Source of the DNA: Bacteroidota bacterium
Lineage (GTDB): Bacteria; Bacteroidota; UBA10030; UBA6906
Direction: 5' to 3'
NCBI GenBank assembly: GCA_016844425.1
Contig: JAERML010000200.1
Coordinates: 1-5,090 of the forward strand
Length of the DNA: 5,090 nt
The translations under genes were made by a program, and so were the position numbers. Positions 1 through 5,090 of the stretch are shown one piece after another; the first letter of the stretch is position 1, and every line of letters begins with the position of its first letter. The notes under the pieces were generated by a model. It was given only the letters and a program-made list of their open reading frames with translations. It searched no databases and had not been told where the DNA came from.

Positions 1-3000
1 GGGCTCAATCTGCGCGACTTGACCAGCGCGAGTGAGGCCAGGATCGAGACAACATGGAACGACGCCGGGGAAGCTGCCGGAACCATTTTCGAAACGACTC
101 ATCGCAAAAAGGACGGATCCCTCCTTTCCGTGGAAGTCAGTGCGAGGGCAATCGAGGTGGAGGGGAAGTGGTTCCACCAGGGGATCATCCGCGATATCAC
201 CCAGCGGAAACAGCACGAGGCACAGATTGCGCGACTCAATCGTATCCATGCCGTTTTGAGTGAGATCAACCAGACCATTGTTCGGACCCGCGATCAGGAA
301 ACACTTTTCCGGGAAGTATGCTCGATTCTCGCGACACGCGGCTCCATGCGACTTGCATGGGTGGGAACGGTGGACGTGGCAACGCGCAATGTGGTGGTAC
401 GAGCGTTCGATGGGGTGGAAGACGGTTACCTTGCGGGGATCCACCTTTCCATCGAAGACAATGAATACGGCCGGGGTCCGGTTGGTGTTGCTCTCCGTTC
501 GCGGCGGCCAAGCATCTTCAACCACATTGCAACAGATCCGGGATTCCGTCCGTGGCGTGAGGCGGCTCTGCAGCGGGGGTATCATTCCGCGGCGGCGTTT
601 CCACTCCTTCAAGGCGATGAGCCCGTCGGTGTCCTTGTGTTGTACGCGCCGGAAGTCGGGTTCTTCAATTCAGAGGAAGTTGTACTCCTCGAAGAAATTG
701 CGATGGATATTGCGTTTGCCATTCGAGCCATCGAGCAGGAGAATCAACGGCGTCAGGCTGAGACCGAACTCCGCGAGAGCGAGGCGCGGTTCCGGGCAAT
801 GTACGAGAACGCCGGTATCGGCATCGTGCTCGTCGATGAGAAAGCTCGCCCGATGGAGAGCAATCTTGCCTATCAGGCAACATTGGGGTATACGAATGAG
901 GAACTCCGCGGCATGGAGTTGTCGGACCTGGTTCATCCGGACGACCGGGAGGAAGAGCGGAAACTGTTTCATGAGTTGATCACGGGTAAGAGACTTGTGT
1001 ATCAACTGGACAAGCGGTATGTCCGAAAGGACGGCCGGATCATTTGGGGAGGCGTGACAGTTTCTGTCGTGCGGAATGACGACGGGAAACCTCTTTACGT
1101 CATTGGCATGCTACGCGATATCACGGAGCGAAGGCGCGCAGTGGAGTTGCTTGCGAGAACGGAGGAGCGATTCTCGAAAGTGTTCCATGCCAGCCCGATC
1201 GCAATCGGGATCGGACGCCTGAGCGATGGAAGATTCATTGACGTAAACGAGAGCTTCACGCGATTGATGGGTTTTAGCAGGGAGGAAGTTATTGGCCGCA
1301 CGGGTGTGGAGCTTGATATATGGGCTGATACTGTGGCAAGAACACAGACGATGAACAAGCTGAAGGCCGAACGCTCAGTCCACAGTGAAGAGATAGTTCT
1401 CAGGACGAAGAAGAACGAACACCTGGACGTTCTTGCATCGTTCGAGATCATCGATATTTCCGGCGAGCCGTGCATGCTGGGGCTCCTGGAGGATATCAGC
1501 GAGCGCAAACGGGCGGAGGAAGCACTGCGAGAGAATGAGAAACGGTATCGTTCCGTTGTCGAGAACCTCACGCAGGCATATTATGAAGCAGACCGACATG
1601 CGGCGTTCACCTACTGCAATCCCGGTCTTGTTCTGATTTGCGGTTATGCTGAAGAAGAGCTTATTGGGACGGTCTCACTCCGCCTTGTCGCTGAGGAGCA
1701 TCGTCAGGATGTCAAGGCATCGTACAAGCGATGGGTTGACGAGAAGCGTACCGACATGTCGATGGAGTTTTTGGTTCAAACGAAACAAGGCCGCAAATTC
1801 TGGATTGAACAAATAACCCATTACGAATTTGATTCGAGCGGCACGTTTCTGAAAGCCACCAACATCCTCAGAGACATTGACGAGCGCAAACGGGCGGAGG
1901 AGGAGCTTCGGAACACGGAAGAGAAGTATCGAAGCATGTTTGATAGTGCCGGTGAAGGCATCTATCAGAGTACGCCCGATGGTAAGTTTGTCGCGGTGAA
2001 CTTGACATTTGCCCGCATCCTCGGGTACCGGGATCCGGAAGATCTGATGACGAGCATAACGTCGATTGAGCAACAACTCTACGGCAACCCGGAAGATCGA
2101 GCAAAGCTCAAGGAGCGTCTTACAACAGAAGGATTTGTGGGGGGATTTGAAACAGAACTGGTGTGCAGGGATGGCACCAAGATCTGGGTGTCAGAGAATG
2201 CGAGGAGTGTGAGGGATGTAACAGGGTCGGTCCGGTACTACGAGGGGTTTGTGCAAAATATTACCGAGCGCAAGCGGGCAGAGAAAGAGCTGAGGGCGCG
2301 CGAGTTTTGGTTGAGAGAATCTCAACGGGTCGGCCGTGTCGGATCGTACGATCTGGACATTCGGAGAGAACAATGGACTTCCTCGGAGATTCTTGACGAG
2401 ATATTCGGGATCGAGCGCGACGCGGAGAAGTCGGTGACAACATGGAATGCCATTGTGCATCCCGACCAACGGGAAGAGATGTTGCAGTATTTCCTTCAAG
2501 ATGTTGTTGCAACGAGGCGTCCATTCAACAAGGAATACAAGATCGTCAGACCAAAGGATGGCGCCGTTCGATGGTTGTGGGGACGGGGTGAGTTAACCTA
2601 TGACGAAGCCGGCAGTCCGGTTCGAATGATTGGTGTGATTCAGGATATCACCGAGAGACGTCGTGCGGAGGAGCAACTCCAGAGGTCGGTGATTGAGTAC
2701 AGGAACCTGTTCGAGAGCGCAAACGATGCTATCATCATCTTCGAGCCTGTGGATGAGATCATCCTGGAAGCGAACGGGAAAGCATGCGAGATCTATGGGT
2801 TCTCAAGGCAGGAACTCGTAGGCATGAGCCTGAAGAAAATCACGAAGGATGTCGCAAGAGGTGAGCAGCAGATTCAGGAACTCCTGCGCGGGAGCGACCT
2901 CCATAATTTTGAGACGGTCCACCTCCGAAAGGACGGCACACCAATCGACATGCTTGTCAGCGCGTCGGTTATTGAATACACGGGCCGGAAGGCGATCCAG

Positions 3001-3885
3001 ATCATCAATCGAGACATCACCGATTGGAAGCGCGCTCAAGAGAAACTGCGACAATTGTCGAGTGCCGTTGAGCAGAGTCCGGTCTCTATTATCATTACCG
3101 ACACCAAGGGCGCGATTGAGTATGTCAATCCACGGTTCACACAAGTGACGGGCTACTCGTATGCCGAGACCATTGGGAAGAACCCGCGCATATTGAAGTC
3201 GGGCAACCAGACACCGGAGGAGTATGCTCGTCTGTGGGCAACGATTACTGCTGGAAAGGAATGGCGCGGTGAGTTCCTCAACAAGAAAAAAAACGGGGAG
3301 TTGTATTGGGAGTTCGCCTCACTATCTCCGATCAAAGATGAATCAGGTGCCATCACTCATTTCCTCGCGGTGAAGGAGGACATCACTGAAAGGAAATCTC
3401 TGGAACAGCAGTTCCGCCAAGCGCAGAAGCTGGAAAGCATCGGAACACTGGCCGGGGGCGTCGCGCACGATTTCAACAACATCCTCGGCATCATCCTCGG
3501 GCACAGTACGCTCCTGCGGCGTGTGGTCGACGATCCGCAGAGGATGGAAAAGAGTATCGGATCGATTGAGAGCGCAGTCCACCGGGGCGCGGGGCTCGTC
3601 CGCCAGATTCTGACCTTCGCGCGGAAAACTGATGTCGCGTTCGAACAGGTGAACGTGAACGAGACGATCACCGAACTGCAAAGAATGTTGGAAGAGACGT
3701 TTCCGAAGACGATTGTTCTTTTGGTTCATTTCGATCAGCCTCTCTGCATTATCGAGGCGGACCGGACACAATTGCATCAGACGCTCCTGAACCTGTGCGT
3801 CAATGCGCGGGACGCAATGCCGGACGGAGGGACTATCACGATCCGGGACCGGAATGGAGGAGGCGACGCGGCAACGGGTGTTTGA
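1..3885 (+). CDS. Multi-PAS/GAF sensor histidine kinase, 5' partial, truncated inside the ATPase domain
   Basis: Cytoplasmic sensor kinase that would autophosphorylate on His and pass phosphate to a receiver domain; the signal is unknown. The frame is open from base 1 (1294 codons visible). A TTG at 19 lies inside the first PAS domain and is not a credible start. Domains by visible codon: PAS C-terminal half 1-71 (ends RDITQRK); GAF about 101-242; PAS 264-379, 391-504, 516-631, 643-759, 769-888, 900-1011 and 1019-1132, most ending in the PAC-type motif DI(T/S/D)ERKR or a variant; HisKA about 1134-1210 with H-box GGVAHDFNNIL, phosphoacceptor His1156 (3466-3468); N box LNLCVNARDAMPDGG around Asn1268 (3802-3804). 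After GGTITI the family pattern is lost, and 13 unrelated codons lead to TGA at 3883. G1, F and G2 boxes are absent here; F and G2 continue in the overlapping +1 frame. No transmembrane segment is visible, though one could lie upstream. Kinase activity is doubtful as it stands. Family assignment is certain; sensory specificity cannot be inferred. Confidence 0.95.
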   Translation, partial: GLNLRDLTSASEARIETTWNDAGEAAGTIFETTHRKKDGSLLSVEVSARAIEVEGKWFHQGIIRDITQRKQHEAQIARLNRIHAVLSEINQTIVRTRDQETLFREVCSILATRGSMRLAWVGTVDVATRNVVVRAFDGVEDGYLAGIHLSIEDNEYGRGPVGVALRSRRPSIFNHIATDPGFRPWREAALQRGYHSAAAFPLLQGDEPVGVLVLYAPEVGFFNSEEVVLLEEIAMDIAFAIRAIEQENQRRQAETELRESEARFRAMYENAGIGIVLVDEKARPMESNLAYQATLGYTNEELRGMELSDLVHPDDREEERKLFHELITGKRLVYQLDKRYVRKDGRIIWGGVTVSVVRNDDGKPLYVIGMLRDITERRRAVELLARTEERFSKVFHASPIAIGIGRLSDGRFIDVNESFTRLMGFSREEVIGRTGVELDIWADTVARTQTMNKLKAERSVHSEEIVLRTKKNEHLDVLASFEIIDISGEPCMLGLLEDISERKRAEEALRENEKRYRSVVENLTQAYYEADRHAAFTYCNPGLVLICGYAEEELIGTVSLRLVAEEHRQDVKASYKRWVDEKRTDMSMEFLVQTKQGRKFWIEQITHYEFDSSGTFLKATNILRDIDERKRAEEELRNTEEKYRSMFDSAGEGIYQSTPDGKFVAVNLTFARILGYRDPEDLMTSITSIEQQLYGNPEDRAKLKERLTTEGFVGGFETELVCRDGTKIWVSENARSVRDVTGSVRYYEGFVQNITERKRAEKELRAREFWLRESQRVGRVGSYDLDIRREQWTSSEILDEIFGIERDAEKSVTTWNAIVHPDQREEMLQYFLQDVVATRRPFNKEYKIVRPKDGAVRWLWGRGELTYDEAGSPVRMIGVIQDITERRRAEEQLQRSVIEYRNLFESANDAIIIFEPVDEIILEANGKACEIYGFSRQELVGMSLKKITKDVARGEQQIQELLRGSDLHNFETVHLRKDGTPIDMLVSASVIEYTGRKAIQIINRDITDWKRAQEKLRQLSSAVEQSPVSIIITDTKGAIEYVNPRFTQVTGYSYAETIGKNPRILKSGNQTPEEYARLWATITAGKEWRGEFLNKKKNGELYWEFASLSPIKDESGAITHFLAVKEDITERKSLEQQFRQAQKLESIGTLAGGVAHDFNNILGIILGHSTLLRRVVDDPQRMEKSIGSIESAVHRGAGLVRQILTFARKTDVAFEQVNVNETITELQRMLEETFPKTIVLLVHFDQPLCIIEADRTQLHQTLLNLCVNARDAMPDGGTITIRDRNGGGDAATGV
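1500..1520 (+). repeat. 21-base direct repeat, copy 1 (PAS-to-PAS linker)
   Basis: Identical to 1881-1901. It encodes the ERKRAE end of the PAC motif after the third visible PAS domain. The copies are 381 bases apart, exactly 127 codons, so they sit at equivalent points of consecutive PAS units. It probably reflects conserved protein sequence or past PAS duplication, not a mobile element. Confidence 0.85.
1881..1901 (+). repeat. 21-base direct repeat, copy 2 (PAS-to-PAS linker)
   Basis: Second exact copy of 1500-1520, encoding ERKRAE after the fourth visible PAS domain. A third, diverged version lies near 2266-2282 (same peptide, with a different Lys codon and a different Ala codon). Recombination between the two exact copies would remove one PAS domain in frame. 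Confidence 0.85.
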
Positions 3886-4471
3886 GCCGTTCTTCACGAC
3901 AAAGGACAAGGGAAAGGGGACCGGGCTTGGGCTGGCCGTGGTGTTTGGCATCATGCAAAGCCATCACGGGTTCATCGATCTGGAAAGCGAAGTGGGGACG
4001 GGGACAACGTTCAAGATTTTTTTCCCACTTCCGGCGGCATCAATCCAACCTTCAAACGGGGAGACAACTGTTCTGGACGCAGTTGCGGGAGGAAATGAGA
4101 CCATCCTGCTCGTTGAGGATGAAGAGATGCTTCGTGAACTTGCGCGTACACTCCTTGAGACACACGGTTACAAAGTTATAGTTGCCTCGGATGGGGATGA
4201 GGCCGTTCAACGGTATGAGGAATCGCGGGATCGTATTGCCCTGGTTGTTTCGGATATCGGTCTCCCGAAGCTCTCCGGGGATGCGGTATTCCACAAGCTC
4301 AAAGCGACAAACCCTCGAGTGAGTGTGATTCTCGCGAGTGGCTATATCGAGCCGGGGATCCGCTCAGCGCTCCTTCGGGAAGGAGTACACGAGATAGTGC
4401 AAAAACCGTATGAGCCGACGGACTTTCTCAGGAAAATCAGGGAAACGCTTGACAGGCGGGCTAAGAAGTAA
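3803..4471 (+). CDS. C-terminal fragment of the hybrid kinase: HATPase_c remnant plus REC receiver domain
   Basis: This frame carries the part of the hybrid kinase missing from the preceding ORF, which it overlaps by 83 bases in the +1 frame. The first 13 or so residues are the N-box region read out of frame. Family sequence begins at SGTGMEEATR (residues 14-23; the usual G1 Asp is missing), then the F box FEPFFTTK (27-34) and G2 box GTGLGL (39-44), ending in the strand TTFKIFFP. A linker of about 22 residues leads to a CheY-like receiver at about 99-220: acidic pair Glu105-Asp106, phosphoacceptor Asp151 in VVSDIGLP, Ser179 in ILASGY, Lys201 in the QKPY motif. The receiver looks complete. No Shine-Dalgarno sequence precedes the ATG at 3803, and no in-frame start with one lies ahead of the receiver, so independent translation is doubtful. 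I read it as the 3' part of a broken gene, not a stand-alone response regulator. Confidence 0.8.
   Translation: MRGTQCRTEGLSRSGTGMEEATRQRVFEPFFTTKDKGKGTGLGLAVVFGIMQSHHGFIDLESEVGTGTTFKIFFPLPAASIQPSNGETTVLDAVAGGNETILLVEDEEMLRELARTLLETHGYKVIVASDGDEAVQRYEESRDRIALVVSDIGLPKLSGDAVFHKLKATNPRVSVILASGYIEPGIRSALLREGVHEIVQKPYEPTDFLRKIRETLDRRAKK
3838..3856 (+). other. Probable deletion/frameshift junction in the kinase HATPase_c domain
   Basis: Upstream, frame 1 reads GGTITI as expected after the N box. From about 3842 the family pattern resumes in frame 2 as SGTGMEEATR. In related kinases about 30 residues separate these points, including the strand that carries the G1 Asp. They are not in any frame here. 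Keeping the ancestral frame requires a net loss of 3n+2 bases. The exact breakpoint cannot be placed closer than about 3838-3856, because several bases fit either side. This could be a real mutation or an assembly/consensus error. Confidence 0.75.
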
Positions 4472-4564
4472 GGAATACTATTTATTCTTGAATCAGGTTG
4501 TTCCGGTCAACCCTTTGGGTGAACCAGATGTCTAATACGGTGACCAGTACCATCCTCCCTCTCT

Positions 4565-4603
4565 GAAAGCCGGATACCGCCCGACCAGCGGAGTCCGGCT
4601 TTC
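4565..4603 (+). terminator. Strong hairpin, candidate terminator after the kinase locus
   Basis: GAAAGCCGGA at 4565-4574 is perfectly complementary to TCCGGCTTTC at 4594-4603 (10-bp stem). A further 4-bp inner stem (CCGC 4577-4580 with GCGG 4588-4591) stacks across a small internal loop, leaving a 7-base loop. It lies 93 bases after the receiver stop. The tail (ACCTTCT) is only mildly T-rich, so an intrinsic terminator is plausible but not textbook. It could instead be a 3'-end-stabilising hairpin or part of the downstream leader. Confidence 0.55.
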
Positions 4604-4757
4604 ACCTTCTATCCCTGCCTTGATTCTTCACGATTATCTCCGTACTCTTCCCGCACCAATCTTCAGACTGGAGCCCTCAACTCGGATCGTCGTCCTGGCC
4701 GCGTAAAGGACCGCTCCCTACGAAAGTCGTTCTGGGTCCGTTCATTCACATCGCGCG

Positions 4758-4763
4758 AGGAGG
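4758..4763 (+). promoter_or_regulatory. Ribosome binding site AGGAGG for the DUF1624-like gene
   Basis: A perfect Shine-Dalgarno core lies four bases before the ATG at 4768, which is short but workable spacing. It decides the start: the next in-frame ATG at 4816 has no comparable site, and the ATG at 4764 abuts the core and is in another frame. Confidence 0.8.
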
Positions 4764-4767
4764 ATGC

Positions 4768-5090
4768 ATGAAAGCAGCCCGTCCACCGGCTGGCGAGGCA
4801 ACAACACCAGGTACGATGGCCGCAAAACCCGAACGCCTGGATTCGGTTGATCTCTTGCGCGGAGTGGTGATGGTATTGATGGCGCTCGATCATGTTCGTG
4901 ACTACTTCACCGATGTGCGTTTTTATCCTCTCGATCTGACTCAGACGAACATCCTTCTTTACATGACGCGATGGGTCACTCACTTCTGCGCACCCTCCTT
5001 TGTTTTTCTGGCCGGGACAGGTGCATTTCTCTCCCTGACGCGCGGGAAAACCGTACCGGAACTTTCCCGGTTTCTCTTCACACGTGGCCT
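4768..5090 (+). CDS. DUF1624 / heparan-alpha-glucosaminide N-acetyltransferase-like membrane protein, 3' partial
   Basis: First 107 codons of an integral membrane protein that runs off the window. Residues 1-22 are a hydrophilic, Ala/Pro/Thr-rich leader. Then comes [10 protein letters not shown] (23-32), typical of the start of bacterial DUF1624/HGSNAT-catalytic-like proteins, running into a first hydrophobic segment VVMVLMAL (33-40) and the motif DHVRDYF (41-47). A second hydrophobic segment at about 69-90 contains [17 protein letters not shown], also characteristic of the family. The charged stretch after it ([11 protein letters not shown]) would be a loop. Eukaryotic HGSNAT transfers acetyl groups across the lysosomal membrane to heparan glucosamine; bacterial relatives are mostly uncharacterised, so acyl transfer to a cell-surface or periplasmic sugar is inference only. 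Family members have several more membrane segments, so most of the protein is missing here. It has its own ribosome binding site and lies 296 bases from the kinase remnant, so co-transcription is not indicated. Confidence 0.85.
   Translation, partial: MKAARPPAGEATTPGTMAAKPERLDSVDLLRGVVMVLMALDHVRDYFTDVRFYPLDLTQTNILLYMTRWVTHFCAPSFVFLAGTGAFLSLTRGKTVPELSRFLFTRG

Larger units (their letters stand above)
4472..4767. other. Intergenic spacer, no gene seen
   Basis: These 296 bases separate the receiver stop codon from the membrane-protein start. No ORF on either strand has recognisable family motifs; the minus-strand frame at 4663-4983 runs across the real downstream start and looks like a shadow. 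The spacer holds the hairpin at 4565-4603, a weaker set of short inverted repeats around 4496-4525, and the downstream ribosome binding site. The promoter of the downstream gene is presumably in 4604-4750, but I see no convincing -35/-10 pair. Confidence 0.7.

Noticed and set aside
19..21. TTG at 19 as the true start of the kinase
   Set aside because: The frame is open to base 1 and the codons before and after it read as the middle of a PAS domain, so the start is upstream of the window.
3055..3396. Last PAS domain as a LOV photoreceptor
   Set aside because: Where LOV domains have the flavin-binding Cys motif (NCRFLQ), this one reads NPRILKSGNQ with no Cys.
3830..3890. Programmed ribosomal frameshift joining the two kinase ORFs
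   Set aside because: No slippery sequence is seen in the overlap, and a shift would still leave about 30 essential residues of the ATPase domain missing.
3343..3954. Minus-strand ORF of 203 codons antisense to the kinase core
   Set aside because: It lies opposite the conserved HisKA and HATPase coding sequence and shows no family motif; it is a shadow of codon bias.
4531..4540. TAATAC as a -10 element in the spacer
   Set aside because: No convincing -35 element lies at proper spacing, and it precedes the candidate terminator hairpin.
4620..4648. TTGATT ... TACTCT as a sigma-70 type promoter for the downstream gene
   Set aside because: Spacing is 17 bases, but the -10 element matches only three of six consensus positions; this is not distinguishable from chance.
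4663..4983. Minus-strand ORF of 106 codons across the spacer and the downstream gene
   Set aside because: It has no recognisable motif and overlaps the well-supported start of the DUF1624-like gene and its ribosome binding site.

Overview
The window (5090 bases, all recognisable genes on the + strand) comes from a bacterial chromosome. It is moderately GC-rich by eye and has a canonical AGGAGG ribosome binding site. The very long multi-PAS sensor kinase and the DUF1624/HGSNAT-like membrane protein fit a free-living, probably Gram-negative environmental bacterium. I cannot assign a phylum from sequence alone.

Positions 1-4471 hold the remains of one very large hybrid sensor histidine kinase. 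The reading frame is already open at base 1, so the true start lies upstream. The visible order is: C-terminal half of a PAS domain, a GAF domain, seven further PAS domains, a HisKA dimerisation/phosphoacceptor domain with the H-box His at 3466-3468, and the first part of a HATPase_c domain including the N box. The frame then ends at a TGA at 3883-3885. The rest of the HATPase_c domain (F and G2 boxes) and a C-terminal receiver (REC) domain continue in the next frame over, in an overlapping ORF at 3803-4471. The join is not a simple frame slip: roughly 30 residues expected between the N-box strand and the G1 box are missing. The locus therefore looks like a hybrid kinase broken by an internal out-of-frame deletion, or by an assembly error of the same form.

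Positions 4472-4767 are a 296-base spacer without a recognisable gene. It contains a strong hairpin at 4565-4603 that may end the kinase transcript. It ends in the ribosome binding site of the next gene.

Positions 4768-5090 are the start of a membrane protein of the DUF1624 / heparan-alpha-glucosaminide N-acetyltransferase-like family, cut off by the window edge. Nothing in the sequence ties it to the kinase: the spacer is long, holds a candidate terminator, and the downstream gene has its own strong ribosome binding site.

I found no tRNA, rRNA, CRISPR array or insertion sequence, and no convincing novel system. The observation most worth following up is the break in the kinase ATP-binding domain.
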